In this document: positions 52,153 to 60,088 of the stretch, piece after piece
Numbering within the stretch: position 1 is the stretch's first letter
Layout: every line of letters begins with the position of its first letter
Source of the DNA: Treponema parvum
Lineage (GTDB): Bacteria; Spirochaetota; Spirochaetia; Treponematales; Treponemataceae
Length of the DNA: 64,000 nt
Direction of reading: 5' to 3'
Assembly (NCBI RefSeq): GCF_017893965.1
Contig: NZ_CP054142.1
Coordinates: 1,054,001 to 1,118,000, forward strand
Notes under the pieces: model-generated
What the model was told of the DNA's origin: nothing
The model's database searches: none
Seen by the model: only the letters and a program-made list of their open reading frames with translations
Position numbers and translations under genes: made by a program

Positions 52153-53769
52153 ATGGAAAATATATTGATTTTAGGCGCCGGCCTTATGCAAAGGCCTGCA
52201 ATTCTTGCGGCAAAAAAAATGGGTTTCCGCGTCGCGCTTGCCGACGGGAATCCCGACGCCGTCTGTGTTCCTCTTGCGGACGAATTCAGACCGATCGATC
52301 TGAAAGATTCCGAAGGTCTTATAAAATTCGCTTTGGAACTTAAAAAAGGGGGAGGACTGAAGGCCGTTTTTACGGCCGGAACGGATTTTTCGTCTTCGGT
52401 CGCCGCCGTTGCGGAAAAGTGTTCGCTTTACGGGCATTCTTTAAAAGCAGCTGTGAATGCGAGCGATAAAACAATTATGCGCTCCTGTTTTGAAAAAGCG
52501 GGAGTTCCGTCGCCGAAATTTAAAAAACTTACGACAAAAAATTTTGACGCCGCAGTTTCAGAAGACGACCTTCCTCTGGTAGTAAAGCCCGTGGATAATA
52601 TGGGCGGGCGGGGCTGCCGCATGGTGAGAAGCCTAAAAGAATTTTCTCCTGCGATTAAAAACGCCGTACAAAATTCAAGGACTTCGAGCGCCATTCTCGA
52701 AACCTATATGGAAGGTCCTGAATTTTCGATCGATTCCCTTGTTTATGACGGAAAGCTCGTGATAACAGGCTTTGCCGATCGGCACATAAAATATCCTCCG
52801 TATTTTATAGAAGTGGGACACACTATGCCCACCGCCTGTTCTTACGAGCAGTATTGCGCTCTTGTGTCCGCTTTTGCGCTCGGCGTACGTTCTTTAGGGC
52901 TTACGCACGGAGCTGCAAAAGCGGACATAAAGTACACGAAAGACGGACCAATGATCGGAGAAATAGCCGCACGACTTTCCGGCGGTTATATGTCGGGATG
53001 GACATATCCGTATGCGTCCGATTGCGATCTTACGAAAGAGGCTCTGATCCTTTCCTGCGGGCTTACCCCCGAATATCTTGAGTCTCATAAAAGGCCGTTG
53101 GACTATATCCCGCCCGAATCGCAAAAAAATGCGCCTAAACCGTTTGAGCTTTTTGACGTTCCTTGCGTGCGCACTTCGGCCGAACGCGCGTGGATTTCAA
53201 TTCCGGGAACCGTAAGCGATATTATCGGGCTTGACAAGGCTTCGGAAGTTCCGTTCGTAAAAGATGTGCTGCCTCGCGCGAAGGCGGGAAGCGTTGTGTC
53301 TTTTCCCCGCAACAATGTCGAAAAATGCGGAAATATAATAAGCGCGGCTCCTTCGAGAGAAGACGCCGTCGCCGCTGCGGAGAGCGCCGTTAGTCTCATC
53401 ACTGTACGGTTAAGGCCGAATAACCCTGTTACCGACTCTTTCCTTTCGGGAATTTCAGAAATTTCGGAAAAAGGATTTCCGCCTTCATCGTATGAGCCTG
53501 ACGAAAAAACTTCGGCCGAGCTTAAAAAACATAAAGACCGCATGGGATCGATCCCCTCCGACACCCCGCTTAAATCCGCGCTGCCGGATTTTCTTCGGGA
53601 ATTTGCAAAAAAAGGCGACAAGGATTGGAACTATCTCACTATTGAACAGACATTGGAAAGATTCGACCTTTTATGTCCCAAACACAGAAAATTCGATGCG
53701 TTTAGGTTTTGGACAAGGCTCCTTCGCGGCGGAATACAGGGAGTTTTATATGAAGCGGACAGCGAGTGA
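52153..53769 (+). CDS. ATP-grasp ligase-like protein
   Basis: 538 residues. N-terminal Rossmann-like ILILGAGLMQRPAILAAKKM, then the ATP-grasp domain: LPLVVKPVDNMGGRGCRMV (ATP-binding Lys and Gly-rich loop), ILETYMEGPEFSIDSLVYDG and PMIGEIAARLSGGYMSGW (metal-binding Glu and Arg). It should join a carboxylate to an amine or sugar via an acyl phosphate. The last ~130 residues are an extra helical region. In this context it may attach an acyl or amino acid group to the glycan sugar made by its neighbours. It follows the fusion gene by 13 bp. Confidence 0.8.
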   Translation: MENILILGAGLMQRPAILAAKKMGFRVALADGNPDAVCVPLADEFRPIDLKDSEGLIKFALELKKGGGLKAVFTAGTDFSSSVAAVAEKCSLYGHSLKAAVNASDKTIMRSCFEKAGVPSPKFKKLTTKNFDAAVSEDDLPLVVKPVDNMGGRGCRMVRSLKEFSPAIKNAVQNSRTSSAILETYMEGPEFSIDSLVYDGKLVITGFADRHIKYPPYFIEVGHTMPTACSYEQYCALVSAFALGVRSLGLTHGAAKADIKYTKDGPMIGEIAARLSGGYMSGWTYPYASDCDLTKEALILSCGLTPEYLESHKRPLDYIPPESQKNAPKPFELFDVPCVRTSAERAWISIPGTVSDIIGLDKASEVPFVKDVLPRAKAGSVVSFPRNNVEKCGNIISAAPSREDAVAAAESAVSLITVRLRPNNPVTDSFLSGISEISEKGFPPSSYEPDEKTSAELKKHKDRMGSIPSDTPLKSALPDFLREFAKKGDKDWNYLTIEQTLERFDLLCPKHRKFDAFRFWTRLLRGGIQGVLYEADSE

Positions 53770-54808
53770 TCTTATGTTAAAATTTATTTTCAGGCCGTTT
53801 TACTTTACCGTATTGTTTATGTTTTGCATCCTTCCCGCATTTTCAGCGGATCTTTTGTCCGAAGCCGCAAGCAAGGGAATCACCGTGTATTGGGATCCGC
53901 TTTCGCAGTCGGGCTTACTTGAAAAAAACGGGCATCAGATCTCTTTCCGTGCGGGAGACAATCTTGTTTTGTTAGACAACCGCAAACTTTTGATGATAGA
54001 ACCTCTTGTTTTTTCCGACGGCGCTCTGACGGCCGGTAAAGACTTTCTCGATAGAAGCGAGCAATTTTTCCGTTCTGAAACGGACGGAAATTCTTTTCGC
54101 ATAGGGGCCGTAATAGTAGATCCCGGACACGGCGGAAAAGACCCCGGCGCCATGGCTGTGCACACGATCAACGGCAAAAAAGTAACGCTTAAAGAAAAAG
54201 ATCTCACTCTTACAGTAGGCAAGATCCTTTACGCGCATCTTAAAAGCGGTTATCCCGATAAAAATATCCTTCTCACCCGCGATTCCGACAAATTTCTTTC
54301 TTTAAGCGAACGCACGGAAATAGCCAATTCGGTAAAACTGAAGGACAACGAAGCGGTAATCTATATATCGATCCATGCAAACGCTTCTTTGGACAAAAAA
54401 GCTTCGGGCTATGAAGTGTGGTATCTCACTCCGGATTATAGAAGGACGGTCATTTCCCAAAACAGCGGACACGACGATTCTCTTTTTCCTATCCTTAATT
54501 CAATGATGGAAGAGGAATACACTACGGAAAGTATCCTTATCGCAAAATTTATCATGGACGGTCTTCAGGCGCAGATCGGAAATCGAACGGTTGCGAGAGG
54601 GATAAAGGCGGAAGAATGGTTTGTCGTGCGCAATGCAAAGATGCCCAGCGTTTTGGTTGAAATGGGATTTGTAACAAATGAAAACGAGGCAAAGCTTTTG
54701 AACGACAGTTCATACTTGAAAAAGACCGCAAACGGAATATATAATGGATTGAGCGCCTTTATGACGCATTTCGAACGTTCCAGAGGATTTACGAAGATAA
54801 ATGACTGA
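53750..54808 (+). CDS. N-acetylmuramoyl-L-alanine amidase (Amidase_3)
   Basis: 352 residues from ATG 53750, chosen for the AGGGAG six bases upstream; ATG 53774 is possible. A signal peptide ends near PAFSA. The zinc amidase domain is complete: VIVDPGHGGKDPGAM (His), KEKDLTLTV (Glu), ISIHANAS (His) and VLVEMGFVTNENEAKLL (catalytic Glu). It cleaves the stem peptide from peptidoglycan in the periplasm. It overlaps the ATP-grasp gene by 20 bp and the next gene by 8 bp. Confidence 0.92.
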   Translation: MKRTASDLMLKFIFRPFYFTVLFMFCILPAFSADLLSEAASKGITVYWDPLSQSGLLEKNGHQISFRAGDNLVLLDNRKLLMIEPLVFSDGALTAGKDFLDRSEQFFRSETDGNSFRIGAVIVDPGHGGKDPGAMAVHTINGKKVTLKEKDLTLTVGKILYAHLKSGYPDKNILLTRDSDKFLSLSERTEIANSVKLKDNEAVIYISIHANASLDKKASGYEVWYLTPDYRRTVISQNSGHDDSLFPILNSMMEEEYTTESILIAKFIMDGLQAQIGNRTVARGIKAEEWFVVRNAKMPSVLVEMGFVTNENEAKLLNDSSYLKKTANGIYNGLSAFMTHFERSRGFTKIND

Positions 54809-55241
54809 AAAACAACGTAAAATACTTATAATATTTCCCGCGGCGGTTTTCGTAATATCTCTTTTCTTTTGGATCGTAAACAGGCCCAAAACAAGATATG
54901 TACTGTTTTTCGAGTCCTTCGATAAAGGAAGGCAATGTCTCGAAGAACGTTATTTCCCGCATATTGAAAAAGAAAGGCGGCTGCAGTTTTTTGTAAACGA
55001 ACTTCTGCTCGGGCCGCAAAATCCCCGCTGTAAGCTGCTTTTCCCAAAAGGGACGCATATGCTTTTTTGTTTTTTTGACGGCGGAACACTGTTTGTTAAT
55101 TTTTCAGGCGACATAGTAAAAAGCGACGACGCCGCGTCCGAAATAAATGCGGGATTCGATCTTTTAAGAAAAAATATTTTACATAATTTTAAATATGTAA
55201 AGAAAATTGAAATATTTGCCGATAATAAAGAGGTTTTTTGA
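54801..55241 (+). CDS. GerMN-domain membrane-anchored protein
   Basis: 146 residues. A single N-terminal helix (~8-25, ILIIFPAAVFVISLFFWIV) anchors it; the rest is a GerMN-like fold (RRLQFFVNELLLGPQNPR, LFVNFSGDIV, INAGFDLLRKNIL). GerMN proteins are often next to cell-wall amidases and may regulate them. It overlaps the amidase by 8 bp, which supports that pairing here. Confidence 0.78.
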   Translation: MTEKQRKILIIFPAAVFVISLFFWIVNRPKTRYVLFFESFDKGRQCLEERYFPHIEKERRLQFFVNELLLGPQNPRCKLLFPKGTHMLFCFFDGGTLFVNFSGDIVKSDDAASEINAGFDLLRKNILHNFKYVKKIEIFADNKEVF

Positions 55242-55278
55242 AAACGTTTAAAATGGAAACGACTTTTGTAAGAAACCG

Positions 55279-55307
55279 TTGACAAAATCATTGCATTAAT
55301 GGATACT
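55279..55307 (+). promoter_or_regulatory. Sigma70-type promoter of flaA
   Basis: Consensus TTGACA (55279-55284), a 17-bp spacer and GATACT (55302-55307), 44 bp before the start codon. It does not resemble a sigma28 flagellar promoter. Confidence 0.7.
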
Positions 55308-55351
55308 TATAGAACAAGGCTACATCAATTAGGTTTAAAAGGAGCTTCAGA

Positions 55352-56476
55352 ATGAAGAGAAAGTCTTATTTTTTAACAGTTATGCTGTTATTGGCGGGAG
55401 TTTTTGTTTTTGCTGAAAAAGCAATGCTCATTGATTTTTCATTGCTCAATGCTGATATCATTCAAAAACTTGATCTGCAGGGTCAGCCTGTAAGCGATAA
55501 AGACGGTAATCCGGTCTACACACAAAATAAACGGACGACAATGGATTATTCGGTCGCTGCCGGCGCAACATTTACCGACGATCAGAAAGCGCTTATGAAA
55601 ACGTCTCTTGCGATGCCGGAATGGGAAGTTGTTTTAAATTCTTCCGCGAAAAACGTTTCCAGCATGAATCTTTCGAAAGTCGTTGCGGTTAAAGTTCAAA
55701 ACCCGCAAAAAGAAGAAGGCGTTACGGCCGCTTTGGCGGACAAGACCGTAATGGGCGTTCGCGTAGTTTTCCCCGTAACTGCAAATAATGCAAATGCGAA
55801 GATAGTTCCTCCGTTTGAAATTCCGGCTTACGAACCGTACAGAGAAGCCGGCGATGACGGCGCGCGCACCGGAGATCCCGTAGCCGCTCCAGATTCCGAA
55901 AACAAGCTTTATAGAAACGATAACAATACGCTTTTTGAAGGCGGATACGGCCTTTTAAAGAACGTAGGAGCTATCAAATCCATTTCAGTAACTACCATGG
56001 GTATGAATTTCCCCCACGGTCTGTACGTAATGCTCAAAGATACGGATGATGTTGAACGCCGCTATTTTATGGGATATTTGGGTTTTGACGGCTGGAGAAG
56101 TCTTCAGTGGAACAATCCCGCCTATATCACGGAAATTCGTAACCGCGAGATCCGTGTAGTTCCTATTTATCCGCGCGGACTTCCGTTTGTAAAATTCACA
56201 GGTTTCCAAGTTACACGCGATGCGGCTCATGTGGGCGGCGATTTTATCGGATATTTCAAAGACGTTCAGCTTATCTATGACCGCGCTCTTCTTTCTTCAG
56301 AACGCGATATCCGCGACGAAGACGTGTGGGGAATCATCGGCTATAAAGAAACTTTGAAGCAGCAGGCTGAAATGCTTCGCTTCGGCGACAAACAAGTTGA
56401 CCGCTATCTTGAAAAGATCAATATGGCCACTGATGAAGCCTTTACAAGTGATGAATACGCAAAAACACAGCAGTAA
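55352..56476 (+). CDS. flaA: Flagellar filament outer layer protein FlaA
   Basis: 374 residues. Spirochaete periplasmic flagella have a FlaA sheath around a FlaB core. A signal peptide (to about VFVFA) precedes the FlaA-type sheath sequence: FSLLNADI, the central MGVRVVFPVTANNANA, ISVTTMGMNFPHGLYVMLKD, FDGWRSLQWNNPAYI, and YPRGLPFVKFTGFQVTRDAA. AAGGAG lies before the ATG and a consensus promoter upstream, so expression is strong. A 14-bp hairpin follows the stop. The nearby glycan genes raise the question of filament glycosylation, but no direct link is visible. Confidence 0.94.
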   Translation: MKRKSYFLTVMLLLAGVFVFAEKAMLIDFSLLNADIIQKLDLQGQPVSDKDGNPVYTQNKRTTMDYSVAAGATFTDDQKALMKTSLAMPEWEVVLNSSAKNVSSMNLSKVVAVKVQNPQKEEGVTAALADKTVMGVRVVFPVTANNANAKIVPPFEIPAYEPYREAGDDGARTGDPVAAPDSENKLYRNDNNTLFEGGYGLLKNVGAIKSISVTTMGMNFPHGLYVMLKDTDDVERRYFMGYLGFDGWRSLQWNNPAYITEIRNREIRVVPIYPRGLPFVKFTGFQVTRDAAHVGGDFIGYFKDVQLIYDRALLSSERDIRDEDVWGIIGYKETLKQQAEMLRFGDKQVDRYLEKINMATDEAFTSDEYAKTQQ

Positions 56477-56496
56477 GTTGAATTAAATGTCCATTG

Positions 56497-56543
56497 AAAT
56501 ACAACAGTCGAACAAAATATCGATTTTTGCGACTGTTGTATTT
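56497..56543 (+). terminator. Long hairpin after flaA
   Basis: Perfect 14-bp arms AAATACAACAGTCG (56497-56510) and CGACTGTTGTATTT (56530-56543) with a 19-nt loop. There is no T-run afterwards, so it may stabilise the flaA message rather than terminate efficiently. Confidence 0.55.
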
Positions 56544-56707
56544 GTGCGCTCTTTGCGCTATGAAAGTCGGTTTAAAAGCAGAAAACTTTTGAGCCGGCTT
56601 TTTTTTATTCGTGCGGAGGATCAATATTCCGGCGCCGATTGAAGCTTTGTTGGGAATTTGCGTCGAGTTTGTTGATTTCCCGTATCGGTTTGTAAAGTGG
56701 GTTGACT

Positions 56708-58108
56708 ATGGATATGCAAAATGCGAACGGCGAAAATTACGTATTACCTGAAAAAAATACTATAAAAAATATTTATGAAAAATATACGCCCCTCCTTTCC
56801 GCCATTGTAAAAAACATAGAACAAAGTTTAAAAGACACGCTTTTGTTGCGTTCAAATCCTACGTATAAATCGCGCATAAAGACTTTTGCAAGCTATTATC
56901 GTAAAATTCTCCGCGTAAAAAAAAGACAAGAATTCGCAAACGACGATGTCTTGATCTGTGTAAGCGATATTCTGGGAATCAGGGTTATATGCGCTTTTTT
57001 GGAAGACCTTTCCGTAGTTGAACGGCAGATAAAAGAAAATTATGTCGTAAAAGAAGTGGAACACAAGGGAAATCCGAATAATTTTAAAGAATTCGGATAT
57101 GAATCCGTGCACATTTTGATTGAAATCCCGCCTTCATGCGTGCCTGAAAATCTGTTTGGCTGTGCCGAGCAGATTTCCGATCCGGGCGGCCTTATTGCCT
57201 CGGATAAGGCGACCTCGTCAGATCAACTGTCCGACAAATCGTTTCATAACCCGTCCGGTAAAGCTTTTGATGATGCTAAAGAAATTGCACCGTTGGAAAT
57301 TCCTAAAGATCTTGTATGTGAAATTCAGGTCAGGACAATCTTGCAGGATGCATGGGCCGAAGTTGAACATGAACTTATATATAAAAGCGAATTTTCTCCT
57401 ACCGATATTCCCCTGCGCAGAAAACTTGCGTCCATGAATGCGTCCTTAAGTCTTGCCGACATAATTTTTCAGGAAATACGAGACTATCAAAACAAACTGC
57501 AAAGAGAAATGGATCAGAGACGGCAGACTTTTTATTTTAAAGCCGATAAGCTCACTCACGAAGAGGGGGATAGGGAAACTTATCTTAATAAGAATATTGA
57601 ACGGATTTCCCCGTTTGTGCGAGGAACTATAGACGATCTGATACTCGAAGCGCTGCACGCGCACAATACTGGCGATCTTGACAGAGCTGTAGAGATCTAT
57701 ACGGCGATTCTTACCTCCGATCCCAAGCCTCCGCCTGCCGTTCTAACCGTCATATACAAGCACCGCGGCATGGCGTATTTTTCAAAAAATGACTTTGAGA
57801 AGGCATTAAATGATTTTAAAAGCAGTTTTGATCATGACTGCAAAAATTACAGAGCTCTGTACTACCAGGGCATTGTTCATATGATCAAGGACGATTATAA
57901 GGAAGCGGTGGAATGTTTTTCTGCTTCGCTTGCGATCAACGAATATCAGTCTCACGCTTTTTATAGAAGGGCTTGGGCTTATTATAAGATGCACGAGTAC
58001 GGAAAATCCTTGCTCGATCTTACAAATGCCGAAAGGCTCGGACTTGATAACGACGATTGTAAGACCCTGCATAAAAAGCTCATGGATAAATTGGATATGG
58101 GAATGTGA
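56708..58108 (+). CDS. RelA/SpoT-type (p)ppGpp synthetase with C-terminal TPR
   Basis: 466 residues. The synthetase domain is intact: SRIKTFASYYRK (R-K-S-K ATP-binding pattern), VSDILGIRVIC, EFGYESVHILI and CEIQVRTILQDAWAEVEHEL. No HD hydrolase domain, no TGS or ACT. An acidic insert (~142-194) splits the domain. TPR repeats (~315-455) follow: VYKHRGMAYFSKNDFEKALNDF-like and YYQGIVHMIKDDYKEAVECF. It is a small-alarmone-synthetase-like enzyme fused to a protein-interaction module. A better start than 56708 may be ATG 56714; ribosome site weak. Confidence 0.85.
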   Translation: MDMQNANGENYVLPEKNTIKNIYEKYTPLLSAIVKNIEQSLKDTLLLRSNPTYKSRIKTFASYYRKILRVKKRQEFANDDVLICVSDILGIRVICAFLEDLSVVERQIKENYVVKEVEHKGNPNNFKEFGYESVHILIEIPPSCVPENLFGCAEQISDPGGLIASDKATSSDQLSDKSFHNPSGKAFDDAKEIAPLEIPKDLVCEIQVRTILQDAWAEVEHELIYKSEFSPTDIPLRRKLASMNASLSLADIIFQEIRDYQNKLQREMDQRRQTFYFKADKLTHEEGDRETYLNKNIERISPFVRGTIDDLILEALHAHNTGDLDRAVEIYTAILTSDPKPPPAVLTVIYKHRGMAYFSKNDFEKALNDFKSSFDHDCKNYRALYYQGIVHMIKDDYKEAVECFSASLAINEYQSHAFYRRAWAYYKMHEYGKSLLDLTNAERLGLDNDDCKTLHKKLMDKLDMGM

Positions 58109-58171
58109 CGGTAGTTTGCCGCCGGTGTCTGCATTTTTAAAGATATGCGTGTGTTGCGACAGAATCGGTAC

Positions 58172-58200
58172 TTGACACTTTTTCATAAAAAATATATATT
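58172..58200 (+). promoter_or_regulatory. Promoter of the tRNA genes
   Basis: Consensus TTGACA (58172-58177), a 17-bp spacer and TATATT (58195-58200), 35 bp before tRNA-Lys. Confidence 0.75.
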
Positions 58201-58235
58201 TACTAAATATCACGGCAAATTGCTTTGTGACGCGT

Positions 58236-58308
58236 GGGCTACTAGCTCAGTAGGTAGAGCAACGCCCTTTTAAGGCGTGGGTCTCGTGTTCGAATCACGA
58301 GTAGCTCA
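58236..58308 (+). tRNA. tRNA-Lys (UUU)
   Basis: Acceptor arms GGGCTAC / GTAGCTC pair with a discriminator A; the D-arm AGCTCAGTAGGTAGAGC is standard. The anticodon stem ACGCC / GGCGT encloses CTTTTAA with anticodon TTT, and the T-arm loop GTTCGAATC is intact. CCA is not encoded. Confidence 0.96.
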
Positions 58309-58309
58309 T

Positions 58310-58343
58310 AAAAAGCAGAAGTTTTTGACCTCTGCTTTTTTTT
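58310..58343 (+). terminator. Terminator between tRNA-Lys and tRNA-Glu
   Basis: Stem AAAAGCAGA / TCTGCTTTT with a T-run, placed between the two tRNA genes. Confidence 0.8.
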
Positions 58344-58347
58344 ACCG

Positions 58348-58419
58348 GTCTCCTTCGTCTAGTGGTTAGGACATCGGGTTTTCATCCCGACAACAGCAGT
58401 TCAATTCTGCTAGGAGATG
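58348..58419 (+). tRNA. tRNA-Glu (UUC)
   Basis: Acceptor arms GTCTCCT / AGGAGAT pair (first pair G-U) with discriminator G. TTCGTCTAGTGGTTAGGAC is the standard tRNA-Glu D-arm. The anticodon stem TCGGG / CCCGA encloses TTTTCAT with anticodon TTC. CCA is not encoded. Confidence 0.95.
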
Positions 58420-58421
58420 TT

Positions 58422-58457
58422 AAAAGGCTTGAATTATAATAAATTCAAGCCTTTTTT
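58422..58457 (+). terminator. Terminator after tRNA-Glu
   Basis: Perfect 14-bp stem AAAAGGCTTGAATT / AATTCAAGCCTTTT followed by T residues. It can act on both strands and may also end the convergent uxaC transcript. Confidence 0.85.
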
Positions 58458-58563
58458 GTGTGAATTTTACGATCTTTTAGCGGCTTTTAGCGGACACCGA
58501 ACGCTCTTATCAAGCCCTTTTTACGGTTTGTGTCACCGGCGTGGCCGGTTCCCCGTATTAAAA

Positions 58564-59955
58564 TTATCCGAATAAATATTTTATGACGTTGTTGTAACAG
58601 ATATCTTCCGTAAGTTTTTTTATATTCCCGGCGTAAGGATATTCTCCTTTTTCGACATAAGAAGCCAGATATGTGCATAATATTCTTCTAAAATAATCAT
58701 GCCTTGAATAGGACAGAAAGGATCTGGAGTCGGTAAGCATTCCGATAAAAGTTCCCAGAAGACCTGTGTTTGCAAGGGCATCCATGTGCTCAATCATGCC
58801 TTTTTTGTGATCCTGCATCCACCATGCGGCTCCGAGCTGCATTTTTCCTCTTATTCCTTCTTCATGAAACGTATAGCAAAGAGACGCCAGCGTCCAAAGA
58901 TCTTTCGGATTTAAAGAAAATAGAATAGACTTTGATAGGATGCCGTTTTCCTCGAGAAAGTTAAAGAGTTTACCCAGAGGGAGCGCCATTTCGTTGTCTC
59001 CGGCGCTGTCATATCCGCAGGCTTCTCCTACCTCTTTTACCATTTTCATATTTTGGTCTCTGTTGCATCCCGCGTGCAATTCTACCGCCCAATTTCTTTT
59101 ATGATATTCGGAATATAAAAATACTAGCAAAGTGCATTTCCATGAAGATGCTTCTTCTTCGGTTACGGTTTTTGATGCAACGGCCTTTTTAAATATTTCG
59201 TCCATTCCTTTGTCGTTTAAGAGAGAAAATTTAAAAGCGTTAAGATCGTGATCGCTTGCGACGCAGCCGTGTTCCAAAAAATCGTTCATCCTCTTCACTA
59301 AGGATTTTTTTAAGTCTTCATAGGAATTTATCGGTCCGCAAATTAAGGACAGAGCTTTAAGTTCGGGAATAAACTTGTAACTGTTTACGCCTAGAATTTT
59401 ATCCGGCCGCCAAGCGGGAATGACTTTGCATTCAGGCCATTCGCTCTTGAGTTTCTTGTGGTAGGACAGGTCGGCGGACGCATCTTCCGTGGTACATAGT
59501 CCTTTTACGTTGTATAAAGAAAGCATCTTCCTCGGAGACAGCCGTTTTTGGGAAATATCGGCGTTCGCTTTGTCCCATATGCGTTTTGCGCTTTCGCGCG
59601 TTAGAGGCTCCGTTATGCCGAATACGTCTTTAAGCTCGCAGTATGTCCAATGAAGCACGGGATTTCCGACGGCGTAGGGCAGCGTATCTACAAAGGCGAG
59701 GTACTTGTCATAGACGTCACCGTTTCCTGTAACGTTTTTTTCATCCGTGCCGAAGGCTCTTATGAGTCTCCATTTATAATGATCATGATCGAACCACAGT
59801 CCGCCCAGGGATGAAAAGATTTTGTCTTCGTATATTTCTTTGGCGGAAAGATGACAGTGATAATCGAATATAGGCATGTTTTTTGCGTGCTTTTCGTATA
59901 ATTCTACGGCTAAAGGGCTTTCAAGCATAAAAGTCTCTGAAAAAAAATCTTTCAT
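58564..59955 (-). CDS. uxaC: Uronate isomerase UxaC
   Basis: 463 residues, the family length. It interconverts glucuronate and fructuronate, or galacturonate and tagaturonate. Signature regions: MPIFDYHCHLSAKEIYED (metal-binding His), GLWFDHDHYKWRLIRAFG, VLHWTYCELKDVFGI, DHDLNAFKFSLL and AVELHAGCNRDQNMKM. It lies downstream of the second TRAP operon, separated by a hairpin (60037-60062) and an operator-like repeat, so it may have its own promoter. AAGGA lies 8 nt before the ATG. Confidence 0.96.
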   Translation of the reverse strand: MKDFFSETFMLESPLAVELYEKHAKNMPIFDYHCHLSAKEIYEDKIFSSLGGLWFDHDHYKWRLIRAFGTDEKNVTGNGDVYDKYLAFVDTLPYAVGNPVLHWTYCELKDVFGITEPLTRESAKRIWDKANADISQKRLSPRKMLSLYNVKGLCTTEDASADLSYHKKLKSEWPECKVIPAWRPDKILGVNSYKFIPELKALSLICGPINSYEDLKKSLVKRMNDFLEHGCVASDHDLNAFKFSLLNDKGMDEIFKKAVASKTVTEEEASSWKCTLLVFLYSEYHKRNWAVELHAGCNRDQNMKMVKEVGEACGYDSAGDNEMALPLGKLFNFLEENGILSKSILFSLNPKDLWTLASLCYTFHEEGIRGKMQLGAAWWMQDHKKGMIEHMDALANTGLLGTFIGMLTDSRSFLSYSRHDYFRRILCTYLASYVEKGEYPYAGNIKKLTEDICYNNVIKYLFG

Positions 59956-59992
59956 CTTATGTATCCTTATGTTTATTTAAAATAAGATATGA

Positions 59993-60017
59993 ACCGTATT
60001 ATGAATTACGATACGGT
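59993..60017. promoter_or_regulatory. Inverted repeat ACCGTAT-N11-ATACGGT upstream of uxaC, possible operator
   Basis: Perfect 7-bp arms 38 bp upstream of uxaC. The size suits a uronate-responsive repressor such as a GntR- or LacI-type protein; none is encoded in the window. Confidence 0.4.
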
Positions 60018-60036
60018 CGTCTTTGACTGAGCTAAA

Positions 60037-60062
60037 GCCCGAACTGCGGTCGCAGTTCGGGC
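60037..60062 (-). terminator. Perfect 12-bp hairpin between dctM and uxaC
   Basis: GCCCGAACTGCG (60037-60048) pairs with CGCAGTTCGGGC (60051-60062). On the minus strand a short TTTAG follows, so it is a weak terminator or attenuator after the TRAP genes. Confidence 0.6.
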
Positions 60063-60088
60063 GTAACGATTACGGATGTTTTTTTGCG

